A stretch of 64,000 nucleotides of DNA from JAHQVI01 sp963749875. GTDB lineage: Bacteria > Pseudomonadota > Alphaproteobacteria > Rhizobiales > Rhodomicrobiaceae. Numbering within the stretch: position 1 is the stretch's first letter; the number at the start of each line of letters is the position of its first letter. The stretch is from contig CAVVOX010000003.1 of the NCBI GenBank assembly GCA_963749875.1, forward strand, positions 248,001-312,000, in the 5' to 3' direction. A model generated the notes under the pieces. It saw nothing but the letters and a program-made list of their open reading frames with translations, was not told the origin of the DNA and ran no database searches. Both the position numbers and the translations under genes were made by a program. Positions 1-7,942 of the stretch are shown one piece after another.

Positions 1-434
1 TCTGCGGAGAGGCTCGCATCGAGCGACCAGACAACCCTCGTTCCGCCATCTTCCGGCCGCAGCTGAAAGGACGCCCGCGCCTTGCCCATTTCGCCGAAGT
101 CGAGAGCCGTGACGACGCGCTCATTCGACGTGCTCTCAACGATTTCCTGGCTGCCCGATCCGACCTTCTCATCATCGCTGTGCCAGGCCATTTTCGCACC
201 GGTGCCTTCCTCCGGCCCCGAGAAAGTGTACGGCGTATTCGGGTCGCGCGCCGCCCAAGGAGACCATTCGTTGAAGCGGCGGAAATTGTTGAGATAGGGG
301 AAGATTTGCGAGGCGTCCGCCTGAATAACGGTTGAGCGTTCGACATGAATATCGCCCGGGAGCAGCATACCGCCGCCGACAAAAAATGCCGCAAGAATGG
401 CGATCACAATCAACAACCATCTGAAAAATCTCAT
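1..434 (-). CDS. SRPBCC family protein (polyketide cyclase-like), partial
   Basis: The reverse strand encodes an open frame that begins with ATG at 434 and runs off the left edge, so the C-terminus is missing. Residues 1-25 (MRFFRWLLIVIAILAAFFVG) form one N-terminal membrane segment or uncleaved signal. The next part, with the pattern hVERSTVIQADASQIFPYL followed by NNFRRFNEWSPW, is the start of the START/Bet v1-like fold of SRPBCC proteins, which bind hydrophobic ligands. A GGAG-type ribosome site lies in front of the start. Substrate and partner cannot be told. The family call is fairly secure; the function is unknown. Confidence 0.7.
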   Translation of the reverse strand, partial: MRFFRWLLIVIAILAAFFVGGGMLLPGDIHVERSTVIQADASQIFPYLNNFRRFNEWSPWAARDPNTPYTFSGPEEGTGAKMAWHSDDEKVGSGSQEIVESTSNERVVTALDFGEMGKARASFQLRPEDGGTRVVWSLDASLSA

Positions 435-575
435 AATTCTTCTCCTTCCCTGAGAGAGGGGCAGGCGATATGATCGCCCCACAAAGGGACCGGACAGATT
501 TGGCTGGAAATCGTTTCGTGCAAATATCCCAACCAGGCGCGTTGCGACCCAGCAGAACGAAACGGGGAATATCAG

Positions 576-752
576 ATGCGTCTCACGCCGCCAACCAATA
601 TGACATTCTTCATCTCCATGCTGCTCGCGGCGCTTTCGATCGTGGGCCAGTTCGTCAGCATGGTGTCGAATTACATCCCGATCAGCATGTTCTGGGTGGC
701 GCTCGTCGCCTATATCGTGCTCTGGCTCGGCAATCTGGTACGCGGATTCTAA
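576..752 (+). CDS. Small hydrophobic membrane protein, 58 aa
   Basis: This short frame starts at ATG 576 and ends at TAA 752. After a short polar N-terminus it has two hydrophobic stretches (MTFFISMLLAALSIVGQFV and MFWVALVAYIVLWLGNLV) joined by a short loop (SMVSNYIPIS), which suggests a two-helix inner-membrane protein. It lies alone between the divergent SRPBCC gene and the downstream TIM barrel gene. I do not recognise a named family. Composition and codon use fit the neighbours, and this supports a real gene although it is short. Confidence 0.55.
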   Translation: MRLTPPTNMTFFISMLLAALSIVGQFVSMVSNYIPISMFWVALVAYIVLWLGNLVRGF

Positions 753-916
753 CGCCGACCCGGCGTGACTTGTGCGTGCGTGGTTTCTGTGCGGCCTGCT
801 CCGGCGAGCAGGTCGAAGGGACGGGTGCGTCTTTCGTCTGTCATCTCCGCTCCTCATGCTGATAGGCTGGATGGGCGCGTTGCAGAGTTTGCGGCGGCGG
901 CCAGGAGGATTGCCTG

Positions 917-1831
917 ATGAGTGAGAGCCGCAAGGGTATCGGCTATTCGATTCCCAACGATGAGGATTACGGACTTCTGAAGCTGGGGCCGGCGCTCGAC
1001 GAGGCGGCCGGGCATGGCGTGGACTATGTGGAGCTGCCGCTCTACGCATTGGAGCTCGTCGCCAATGGCCGCATTATGCGCGACCGGCTCAGGCGGGCGA
1101 AGGCGCTGACCGAGGGGCGGCCTTTCGGCTACACGATGCACGGTCCCTTAGGCCTCAATCTGATGGAGCGTCCCGAGACGCTCGCTCTCCACACGGACGT
1201 GCTGAAGGCGACGCTGGAGATCACTGCCGAGCTTGGCGGGGTGCACTATGTCGCTCATGCCGGGACGAAACTGGCGGATGACGAAGCCAACGCGGAGGTG
1301 CGTTTCGCCCAGCAGCGCGAGGTTCTTGCCGAGATGGGCCCCTTTGCGGCGGATCATGGCATTACCATTGCTGTTGAGAATTTGTTCGGCGGCGCGGAGC
1401 GGGCGACGCTCCCCTCGCGACTGGCGCAGGAGATTGCAGCGATCGGCCATCCGGCGGTGCGGGCATGCCTCGATTTCTCGCACGCCTTTCTGCTTTCCAC
1501 TCACCGCGGCGTGAATTTTCTCGACGAGGCCGGCGCGCTCGCCCCTTATGCGAAGCACTTGCACGTCCACGATTCCTTCGGGAAGCTGACCGGCCCCCGC
1601 TTCGGCTACCGCGCCGAACGGCTCGCCTATGGCGCGGGCGATCTGCACCTTCCGCTCGGGCTGGGCTCCATCCCGTGGGATGCGCTCACCGAACGGTGCC
1701 GCTTCCCCGAGGGAGCGATTTTCATCAATGAGCTTGCGCCGCCCTATTGGACGGATCTTGCCGAGACATTGCAGCGAACGCGCGAGGTCGCCGCCAACGC
1801 CAAGATCGGCGAGGGGCGGGCGAGCGGATAA
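917..1831 (+). CDS. Sugar phosphate isomerase/epimerase-like TIM barrel protein
   Basis: The 304-residue product belongs to the xylose isomerase-like TIM barrel superfamily (AP endonuclease family 2). Strand-end motifs with likely metal ligands can be seen in order: TMHGPLGLN, YVAHAG, IAVENL, ACLDFSHAF, HLHVHDS and FINEL. The His, Glu and Asp residues in these are the usual divalent metal site of the superfamily. AGGAGG lies about 9 bases ahead of ATG 917 and supports the start. The gene stands alone, and the substrate is not evident. Members act as isomerases, epimerases or endonucleases; the lack of endonuclease-specific signatures favours sugar chemistry, but this is inference. Confidence 0.75.
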   Translation: MSESRKGIGYSIPNDEDYGLLKLGPALDEAAGHGVDYVELPLYALELVANGRIMRDRLRRAKALTEGRPFGYTMHGPLGLNLMERPETLALHTDVLKATLEITAELGGVHYVAHAGTKLADDEANAEVRFAQQREVLAEMGPFAADHGITIAVENLFGGAERATLPSRLAQEIAAIGHPAVRACLDFSHAFLLSTHRGVNFLDEAGALAPYAKHLHVHDSFGKLTGPRFGYRAERLAYGAGDLHLPLGLGSIPWDALTERCRFPEGAIFINELAPPYWTDLAETLQRTREVAANAKIGEGRASG

Positions 1832-1894
1832 TTGGCGGCCGAATCGCCGGCGGAAGATCAGCAAAGGCGAAAGCGTTTTCCGGGCTCAAAGCTT

Positions 1895-2053
1895 TCAGTT
1901 CAGCTCTGCGGCGGATTTCTTCGCTACGATCGGTGCCGCTGTCTCGACCGACAGCCGTGCCTGAAGATCATTCGGTGCCGGCTCTACGCTGAGCGCGAAC
2001 AAACCCAGAAACATTGCCATAACGGCAATGCATGCCGCCAGAATGCCGTACAT
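1895..2053 (-). CDS. Small putative membrane or exported protein, 52 aa
   Basis: A reverse-strand frame starts at ATG 2053 behind a GGAGA ribosome site and stops at 1895. The product begins MYGILAACIAVMAMFLGLFA, one hydrophobic segment, and continues with a polar tail that ends KKSAAELN. It converges on the TIM barrel gene and is divergent from the radical SAM gene. No family is recognised. It is supported by the ribosome site and the membrane segment only. Confidence 0.4.
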   Translation of the reverse strand: MYGILAACIAVMAMFLGLFALSVEPAPNDLQARLSVETAAPIVAKKSAAELN

Positions 2054-2386
2054 GCCGCGTGTTCTCCCGATAGTGCCGGTTCAAGCGTCTAGGATGGATG
2101 GGTTTTATTGATAAACGCTTAGAACGCCCCCAAGGCTTCAGCCTTTTACGGTGCGTCGCAGAGCCGTGCAAGCGGCAAGCCTGCGCGGGCGTGGTTTTGG
2201 CGATCGCATTTGTCTTTGCGGCCACGCTTGAACCGCGTTTGCGCCGTCAAGACTGCGCATCTTCAACACTGACGGACGCGTGACTATTCGGCGTGGGCGG
2301 CGTCCGAGTAGCGAAAATGTCATCGCATTGTGAGACGGTGCGCGGGCCCGGCATGCTAGATTTCCGCGTCGTAGCCAGGGGACGAA
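2054..2386. other. Intergenic stretch without a recognised gene
   Basis: About 330 bases lie between the small reverse-strand gene and the radical SAM gene. Short open frames on both strands have no ribosome site or family match. No tRNA, terminator or repeat was found. It probably holds the two divergent promoters. Confidence 0.4.
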
Positions 2387-3385
2387 ATGGGTTTGCAAGA
2401 AATCAGCATCGGTGTTGAAGAAAACGCGACGCTTCCGGCGAAATTCTCCGATCCCGACATCACGGCCAAGGGCGAACGCCGGGCAAGCGTCGGGCTGGAA
2501 AGCCTCAGAACGCTTTGGATCAATACGGGCAGTCTCTGCAATATCGAATGCGTGAATTGCTATATCGAATCGAGCCCGAAAAATGACCGGCTCGCCTATA
2601 TCAGCGCCGACGAGGTTATCGCCTATCTGGATGAAATCACGGCGCTCGGCTTGGAGACGACCGAGATCGGCTTCACGGGCGGCGAGCCGTTTCTGAATAA
2701 CGACATCATCGCGATTGCGGAAGCGGCGCTGCTGCGCGGCCTAAAGGTGCTTATCCTGACGAACGCCATGGTCCCGATGCAGCGGCCGCGCATGAAGAAG
2801 GGGCTTCTGCGGCTCCGGGAGGCCTATGGCGATGAGCTGACCGTCCGCGTCAGCCTGGATCACTACACGAAGGCGCTGCACGAAACGGAACGCGGCGCGG
2901 GGAGCTGGGCGCCCTCGATCGCCGGCACGGACTGGCTGGCGGAGAACGGCTTCAATCTCGCCATTTGCGGGCGCACCCGCTGGCACGAGGATGAGGCCGC
3001 GGCAAGGGCCGGCTATGCGGCGCTTTTTTCGGAGCGCGGATGGCCGGGCGATGCGCAAAATCCGTCCGAACTCGTGCTGCTTCCGGAAATGGACGAGCGG
3101 GCCGAGGTGCCGGAGATCACGACCGCTTGCTGGGGTATTCTGGGCAAATCGCCGGGCGACGTCATGTGCGCCAGCAGCCGGATGATCGTCAAGCGCCGCG
3201 GTGCGGACAAGCCGGTCGTGCTGCCCTGCACACTTCTGCCCTACGACGAAGCGTTCGAAATGGGCGCGACCCTCGCCGAGGCCGCTGACGCGGATGGCGG
3301 CATGTTCGACAAGGGCGCGGTCAAGCTCTGCCATCCGCATTGCGCGAAATTCTGCGTGCTCGGCGGCGGAAGCTGTTCCGGCTGA
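2387..3385 (+). CDS. Radical SAM protein with a C-terminal cysteine cluster
   Basis: The 332-residue protein has the radical SAM motif CxxxCxxC as CNIECVNC, with cysteines at residues 51, 55 and 58, which bind the [4Fe-4S] cluster used to cleave S-adenosylmethionine. The GGE motif (FTGGEPFL) that contacts SAM follows about 40 residues later. The C-terminus LCHPHCAKFCVLGGGSCSG holds several more cysteines, which may ligate an auxiliary Fe-S cluster. No obvious substrate, precursor peptide or partner gene adjoins it. It is therefore an orphan radical SAM enzyme of unknown reaction. Start ATG 2387 is the first in-frame Met and precedes the motif by a typical distance. Confidence 0.82.
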   Translation: MGLQEISIGVEENATLPAKFSDPDITAKGERRASVGLESLRTLWINTGSLCNIECVNCYIESSPKNDRLAYISADEVIAYLDEITALGLETTEIGFTGGEPFLNNDIIAIAEAALLRGLKVLILTNAMVPMQRPRMKKGLLRLREAYGDELTVRVSLDHYTKALHETERGAGSWAPSIAGTDWLAENGFNLAICGRTRWHEDEAAARAGYAALFSERGWPGDAQNPSELVLLPEMDERAEVPEITTACWGILGKSPGDVMCASSRMIVKRRGADKPVVLPCTLLPYDEAFEMGATLAEAADADGGMFDKGAVKLCHPHCAKFCVLGGGSCSG

Positions 3386-3449
3386 GGCTTATTTGTCTGA
3401 AGTGGAAGCATTCGCTCTGCTGAAGGGTCTGCGAAGCGGCATATCACGT

Positions 3450-3558
3450 GTCGCCCCGGCCGAAGAGCCGGGGCCCACTCGCTTCTCCGTCTGCCGCAGT
3501 GCTTGCCGACCTGCGAGTGGATCCCGGACAGCCCTGCGGGCTTCCGGGATGACGAATT
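3450..3558. repeat. Palindromic intergenic repeat, family R4, copy 1
   Basis: This repeat makes three hairpins in a row. CCCCGGC (3454-3460) pairs with GCCGGGG (3467-3473) around a 6-base loop, CCACTCGC (3475-3482) pairs with GCGAGTGG (3513-3520), and ATCCCGG pairs with CCGGGAT at 3521-3550. A second copy lies at 8911-9096, where the loop of the first hairpin holds an extra 67 bases. It separates the radical SAM gene from the convergent acetyltransferase gene. Confidence 0.85.
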
Positions 3559-3642
3559 GATAGGCCCCGTTTCGCGGCGATCGCCGTTCGGAGAGGGACT
3601 TCCGGCGCGAGGCTGATCGTTTCGGCGTGACGTGATCCTGCG

Positions 3643-4185
3643 CTAAGCAAACCTCGCCAGAGCTTCGCCCATGAAGACGAGACGGCGACCCCGCCACTCA
3701 GCCGTGGCGCGCGGCGAGAGACCGCATTTGGCGAAAAACCCGGCCGCCGCGCTGTCGGCGGCGGTGACCGCATGGAAGCCAGGGCTGTGATGGTCAATGC
3801 AATAGGTCCGGAACGCGCCGACGAGCGCCGATCCGATCGACTGTCCCCGGCGGTCCCCGCGCACATTCACATGGATATGGGCGGGATAGGTGTCGATCAG
3901 CGCGGCGGGGAAACTGTCATAGTAGTCCGGTCCGGTGAGCGGCGCCTGATTGCTGATCAGGCTGCCGGCAAGGTATCCGATCACGTCGTCACTCGCCTCT
4001 AGCGCGATGAAGACGCTTTCCGCGCAATGGCGAATATAGCGGCCGAGCCAGAGCTCGCCATATTCGGCGCGCGCTCTGTCCGACGCGAATTCCTGCGTCA
4101 CGGCGCTCGTGGCGAAGATGGCCTCGATCTGGCTGTGCACGCGCTCGGTATCGTCCCAATCGGCGAGCGGCAGGATGCGCGTCAT
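3643..4185 (-). CDS. GNAT family N-acetyltransferase
   Basis: The 180-residue protein has a GNAT acetyltransferase fold. The segment IHVNVRGDRRGQSIGSALVGAF (about residues 104-125) is the acetyl-CoA binding motif A with the R/Q-x-x-G-x-G/A loop, here RRGQSIGSAL. The later FFAKCGL matches motif B. It would transfer an acetyl group from acetyl-CoA to an amine, but the acceptor is unknown. The gene starts 7 bases after the dcd stop and is surely in the same transcript. Substrate prediction from this neighbour would be guesswork. Confidence 0.75.
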   Translation of the reverse strand: MTRILPLADWDDTERVHSQIEAIFATSAVTQEFASDRARAEYGELWLGRYIRHCAESVFIALEASDDVIGYLAGSLISNQAPLTGPDYYDSFPAALIDTYPAHIHVNVRGDRRGQSIGSALVGAFRTYCIDHHSPGFHAVTAADSAAAGFFAKCGLSPRATAEWRGRRLVFMGEALARFA

Positions 4186-4192
4186 CTCGGTC

Positions 4193-5287
4193 TCAAAGCC
4201 GGAAATGTTTCGAGAGCTTCAGCTTCTGCGCCTGGTAATTCGAGCCGATGCCCTCGCCATAAAGATGATCGGGCACCTCGGTCAGCTGCTCATAGATGAC
4301 GCGGCCGATGATCTGCCCGTCCTCGAGAATGAAGGGCACTTTGTGGCTGCGCACTTCGAGAACCACGCGGCTCCCGGCGCCTCCGGCGGCCGCATGGCCG
4401 AAGCCGGGATCGAGGAAGCCGGCATAATGCACGCGAAATTCGCCGACCAGCGGATTGAAGGGCACCATCTCCGCGGCATGGGTCGGCGGGACGTGAACCG
4501 CTTCCTTGGACGCGAGAATATAAAACTGGTCGGGATCGAGGATCAGCCGGCGCTCATGGCGGGGCGTGATCGGTTCCCAGAAATCATCGACGGCGTAAGC
4601 GTTCGGCCGGTCCACATCGACCAGGCCCGTATGCCGTTTCGCCCGGAAGCCGATCGCGTCGCTGCCGTCTTCGCCTGAGAGATCGACGGATAGGGCGATG
4701 CCGCCTGCAATGTCGGCGGTCTCGCTCGACACGAGACGCTGTTCGCGATGCAGCCGTGCAAGCTCGGCATCGGTCCGTTCGGCCACGCCACGCCGGAAAC
4801 GGATTTGCGCCAGCAATGAGCCGGACCGGACGAGCACCGGAAAGGTCTGCGGACAGATCTCGGCGTAGAGCGGCCCCTCATAGCCGTCCGGGATCTGATC
4901 GAAGGAGGGGCCGGTATTGGTGATGATCCGCGTGAAGACGTCGAGCCGGCCGGTGGAGCTTTTCGGATTGGCGGCGGCGGAGACACCCGCCGGCAGCGAA
5001 AGCTGCTCCTGCAGCGGCACGAGATAGACGCAGCCCGTCTCCAGCACGGCGCCGCCGCTGAGATCGATCTCATGCAGCGCGAAGGCGGCGAGTTTTGCCG
5101 CAACGCTCATGCGCGCCGAGGGCAGAAAGCTGGCACGCACCCGATAGGCGGTGGCCCCGAGGCGCAGATCGAGGCTGGCGGGCTGCACCTGGGTAGGCGA
5201 AATCGGCGCGGCGGCGAAGATATGTCCGGCGTCGATCATCGCGCGCAGCGTTTGCGCGGGGAGAAGGCCGTCCTTTAGGTATGGCAT
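4193..5287 (-). CDS. dcd: dCTP deaminase, two-domain type
   Basis: The 364-residue product matches the long, duplicated form of 2'-deoxycytidine 5'-triphosphate deaminase common in alphaproteobacteria. It converts dCTP to dUTP and ammonia and so feeds dTMP synthesis. Motifs seen are QPASLDLRLG, the nucleotide-binding NPKSSTGRLD and IPDGYEGPLYAEI; a second related half follows with KEAVHVPPTHAAEM. I place the start at ATG 5287 (MPYLKDGLLPAQ), which matches where family members begin. An upstream TTG at 5371 would add 28 residues without homology. The acetyltransferase follows 7 bases downstream. Confidence 0.88.
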   Translation of the reverse strand: MPYLKDGLLPAQTLRAMIDAGHIFAAAPISPTQVQPASLDLRLGATAYRVRASFLPSARMSVAAKLAAFALHEIDLSGGAVLETGCVYLVPLQEQLSLPAGVSAAANPKSSTGRLDVFTRIITNTGPSFDQIPDGYEGPLYAEICPQTFPVLVRSGSLLAQIRFRRGVAERTDAELARLHREQRLVSSETADIAGGIALSVDLSGEDGSDAIGFRAKRHTGLVDVDRPNAYAVDDFWEPITPRHERRLILDPDQFYILASKEAVHVPPTHAAEMVPFNPLVGEFRVHYAGFLDPGFGHAAAGGAGSRVVLEVRSHKVPFILEDGQIIGRVIYEQLTEVPDHLYGEGIGSNYQAQKLKLSKHFRL

Positions 5288-5289
5288 GT

Positions 5290-5755
5290 TGGGTCTCGGA
5301 GGGACGTTGCCCCTGGTTGTCGGTTGGCGTCCGCTTTCTGCCACATAACCAAAATCGTAAACTTTCTCCAACAGTTAGCTGCCATTGCTACGTCTGCGGA
5401 GTGGGGGAGACGGACCTCCCATATTCGAATGCGATACAGACCCGAGGACTGGTTTGTCGTCGGCCACTGGTATTTGTCCGATACCACAGATATTTTAAAC
5501 ATATTGCAAGAGCGATCGACCTACGTCGATGGTTTAGTGAGTAAAAATTACAGTTTTATTTGCTTTTATGGTTTTATAACAGAAACTGGATGGCGCTCAC
5601 CACCTGAATGATTGTCAATAATGTCAGAATAGATGAAAATAGAAAATAAATATACGGGATAACGCTTTGCAGTTCACTCGTCGTTTTGGGACCCCAGCGC
5701 GATGCCGCCATTTCTACTTTTGCTCGGTGCTCGCGGTCCAATGCATAGGGATTGA
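5290..5755. other. AT-rich patch of foreign composition
   Basis: This stretch is clearly richer in A and T than the rest of the window (for example 5500-5660). It joins the dcd promoter side to a broken IS630 copy that begins at 5756. It holds one 61-codon frame, listed separately. It looks like acquired or decaying DNA. Confidence 0.5.
5426..5611 (+). CDS. Orphan small protein, 61 aa, unknown
   Basis: An ATG frame at 5426 encodes MRYRPEDWFVVGHWYLSDTT and continues to RSPPE. The residue mix is protein-like and the DNA is AT-rich, unlike neighbouring genes. No ribosome site is clear, and in-frame codons continue upstream to 5324. It may be a fragment of an acquired gene or a chance frame. No family is recognised. 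Confidence 0.3.
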   Translation, partial: RMRYRPEDWFVVGHWYLSDTTDILNILQERSTYVDGLVSKNYSFICFYGFITETGWRSPPE

Positions 5756-6259
5756 GTCTGGCGCGCGCAGATTATTCTGGCCACCGCCGATGGTTGCGGC
5801 ACCACCGAGATCATGCGCCGGTCCGGCAAATCCAAACCCGTCGTCTGGCGTTGGCAGGAGCGCTTCATGCATGAGGGCGTGGATGGGCTGCTTCGCGACA
5901 AGACGCGGCGGCCAGGGAAGAAGCCTTTGCCCGCAACGACCGTGCAACGTGTCGTCGATCTGGCGCTGAGCAGGCCGCCGGAAGAGTCCAACATTGACGG
6001 CCTAAGTCGCTAAGCGCTGCCTATAGCGTGCTTTAATCGTTCCGCATCTTGAAGCCTATCAGCATTTGCGCACCGGATCCAGACGAAAAAGCTAAAGAGC
6101 AAGACTTTGCCAACAATGCGATCAAAGAAATTGTCAGTCTCTACGTTGATGCGCCCGCTCATGCCGTCGTTTTCTCGGTTGATGAGAAGAGCCAAATCCA
6201 GGCGCTGGACCGTATCCAACCGGGACTGCAAAGAAAGTAGGGGCGACCTTGACCCATCA
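5756..6259 (+). pseudogene. Broken IS630-family transposase, two fragments
   Basis: Bases 5756-5990 are almost identical by eye to bases 22103-22337 of the intact IS630 at 21956-23089, including the helix-turn-helix part (RSGKSKPVVWRWQERFMHEG). Bases 6041-6259 resemble 22402-22620 but with many more differences, and they carry the first catalytic motif VFSVDEKSQIQALD. About 50 unrelated bases join the two parts, and stops interrupt the frame. Both termini and the second and third catalytic motifs are missing, so it cannot transpose. The unequal divergence suggests two events or a patchwork origin. Confidence 0.85.
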
Positions 6260-6426
6260 ATCGTTACTGAAATGAACCCGTAAGCGGCGCTCAGAGCTAT
6301 TGCCAGCGTCTGGAAGCGCTGACTCTGAAAATTTCGATCGTCCTGTAGATCTTTAATGCCGGAACGGAGCGTGGCATACAGCTCTGCGCGTTCAAGCGGT
6401 GTTCCTTGCTCTTGATTATCCTGCAT
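6010..6426 (-). pseudogene. Gene truncated by IS630 debris, chimeric frame
   Basis: The reverse-strand frame starts at ATG 6426 (MQDNQEQGTPLERAELYATL). Its first 55 or so codons look like a real gene: a charged N-terminus followed by a hydrophobic run LAIALSAAYGFISV. Near 6260 the sequence passes into the antisense strand of the transposase remnant, and the frame stays open by chance to 6010. The downstream part of the original gene is lost. An earlier in-frame ATG at 6480 is possible. The original function is unknown; the helix followed by a membrane segment suggests a membrane-anchored protein. Confidence 0.55.
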
Positions 6427-6539
6427 TCCGGTCCCTTCTCGCGAACAGTCATTCCTCGGCAATATATGAATAAGGTCCATTCACAGGGACCGTGCTACAC
6501 TATCTCTTCTCGCAAAAAAACGACATGCTGTCTTCTCCC

Positions 6540-6567
6540 TTGACGCCAACCCCTCCGCCCGGATAAT
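6540..6567 (+). promoter_or_regulatory. Candidate sigma-70 promoter of metZ
   Basis: TTGACG (6540-6545) and GATAAT (6562-6567) are separated by 16 bases. Transcription would start near 6574, just in front of the SAM-II riboswitch, which fits a leader RNA. Confidence 0.5.
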
Positions 6568-6578
6568 CCACCCTTACC

Positions 6579-6632
6579 CCGTGGTGATTTGGCTGGCCGG
6601 CTTGCAGCCACGTAAAAGAACTCGCTAAAAAG
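6579..6632 (+). promoter_or_regulatory. SAM-II riboswitch
   Basis: The leader holds the conserved core of the SAM-II (metA-type) aptamer. P1 forms between CGTGG (6580-6584) and CCACG (6608-6612), the invariant TGATTTG follows the 5' strand of P1, GCTTGCAGCC precedes its 3' strand, and the pseudoknot tail CTCGCTAAA lies at 6621-6629. In this class S-adenosylmethionine binding lowers expression of methionine synthesis genes. It lies 70 bases before metZ and is followed by a terminator hairpin. Confidence 0.9.
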
Positions 6633-6650
6633 GCCGTGTCGCGACGCATC

Positions 6651-6680
6651 CGGCCCGGCTTTATAAGTCCGGCCTTTTTT
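6651..6680 (+). terminator. Intrinsic terminator in the metZ leader
   Basis: GGCCCGGCTT pairs with AAGTCCGGCC around a 3-base loop and is followed by six T. It sits between the riboswitch and the metZ ATG at 6701, so it can serve as the expression platform that stops transcription when SAM is bound. Confidence 0.7.
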
Positions 6681-6700
6681 ATTTGCGAAAGGCAAGGCCG

Positions 6701-7909
6701 ATGGCAGACGATCGCGGCAATTCTCCTGAAGAGTCCTGGGCGCAGGCGACCGCGCTGGTTCATGGCGGAACGCTCCGCAGTCCCTATGGCGAGACGTCGG
6801 AGGCGCTCTATCTCAACTCCGGCTTCGTTTACGAGACGGCGCGCGATGCCGAACTGCGCTTCAAGGGTGAGCAGGACGGCTATATCTATACGCGCTATTC
6901 CAATCCGACGCTTTCGATGTTCGAGAGGCGCGTGGCGTTGCTCGAAGGCGCGGAAGAAGCGCGCGGGACGGCCTGCGGGATGGCGGCGGTCACGGCGGCG
7001 CTCTTTTGCTATCTGAAAACGGGCGATCATGTCGTCGCCAGTCAGGTGCTGTTCGGCTCCTGCCGCTATGTGATTGAGGAATTACTGCCTCGCTTCGGCG
7101 TGAGCTGCACCCTCGTCGATGGGCGCGACCTCAACGCCTGGCGCGGCGCCGTTCGGCCGAATACGCGCGTATTCTTCTGCGAAACGCCCGCAAACCCGAC
7201 GCTTGAGCTGGTGGATCTTGCCGGCGTCGCGGCGATTGCGAAGGATTGCGGCGCGCTCTTCATCGTCGATAATGTGTTCGCCACGCCGATGCTGCAGAAG
7301 CCGCTCGCTTTGGGCGCCGATATCGTCGTCTATTCCGCGACCAAACATATCGATGGGCAGGGCCGCTGTCTCGGCGGGGTCATTCTTTGCAGTACTGAAT
7401 TCCTGAAAGATTATCTCAAGGTCTATATGCGCCAGACCGGCCCCTGCATGAGCCCGTTCAACGCCTGGGTGCTGCTCAAGGGGCTGGAGACATTGCCGCT
7501 GCGCGTCGAGCGCATGACATCGACGGCGGCGACGCTCGCCGATCTCCTGGCCGAGCGCTCCGGGATCGAAAGCGTGCTCTACCCGTGGCGTTCGGATTTC
7601 CCGCAATATGAGCTGGCGCGGCGGCAGATGAAGGCGGGCAGCACCTTGGTGACATTCTCCGTCAAGGGCGACAAGGAGACGGCGTTCCGGGTGATGGATG
7701 CGCTGAAGATCATCAAGATCTCCAACAATCTCGGTGATGCCAAGAGCCTCATCGCGCATCCGGCGACGACGACGCATCAACGCTTCACGCCGGAGGTCAG
7801 GGCGGCTATGGGTATTGGGGACAATATGCTTCGCCTGTCGGTCGGGCTCGAGGACCCGGCCGACCTGATCGGCGATCTGGACCAGGCATTCCGCAGCGCC
7901 TTTGCCTGA
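6701..7909 (+). CDS. metZ: O-succinylhomoserine sulfhydrylase
   Basis: The 402-residue product is a pyridoxal phosphate enzyme of the Cys/Met metabolism (trans-sulfuration) family. It makes homocysteine from O-succinylhomoserine and sulfide. The PLP lysine is K215 in VVYSATKHIDGQGR, the cofactor-ring motif IVDNVFATPMLQKP precedes it, and YTRYSNPT near residue 63 binds phosphate. The SAM-II riboswitch upstream agrees with a methionine role. I start it at ATG 6701, with AAAGG 8 bases upstream; a TTG at 6683 would overlap the terminator. apaG follows after about 30 bases, an order seen in other Rhizobiales. Confidence 0.9.
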   Translation: MADDRGNSPEESWAQATALVHGGTLRSPYGETSEALYLNSGFVYETARDAELRFKGEQDGYIYTRYSNPTLSMFERRVALLEGAEEARGTACGMAAVTAALFCYLKTGDHVVASQVLFGSCRYVIEELLPRFGVSCTLVDGRDLNAWRGAVRPNTRVFFCETPANPTLELVDLAGVAAIAKDCGALFIVDNVFATPMLQKPLALGADIVVYSATKHIDGQGRCLGGVILCSTEFLKDYLKVYMRQTGPCMSPFNAWVLLKGLETLPLRVERMTSTAATLADLLAERSGIESVLYPWRSDFPQYELARRQMKAGSTLVTFSVKGDKETAFRVMDALKIIKISNNLGDAKSLIAHPATTTHQRFTPEVRAAMGIGDNMLRLSVGLEDPADLIGDLDQAFRSAFA

Positions 7910-7942
7910 GCTGCACGGAATGTGAGCGGAGGGGAGCTGCGG

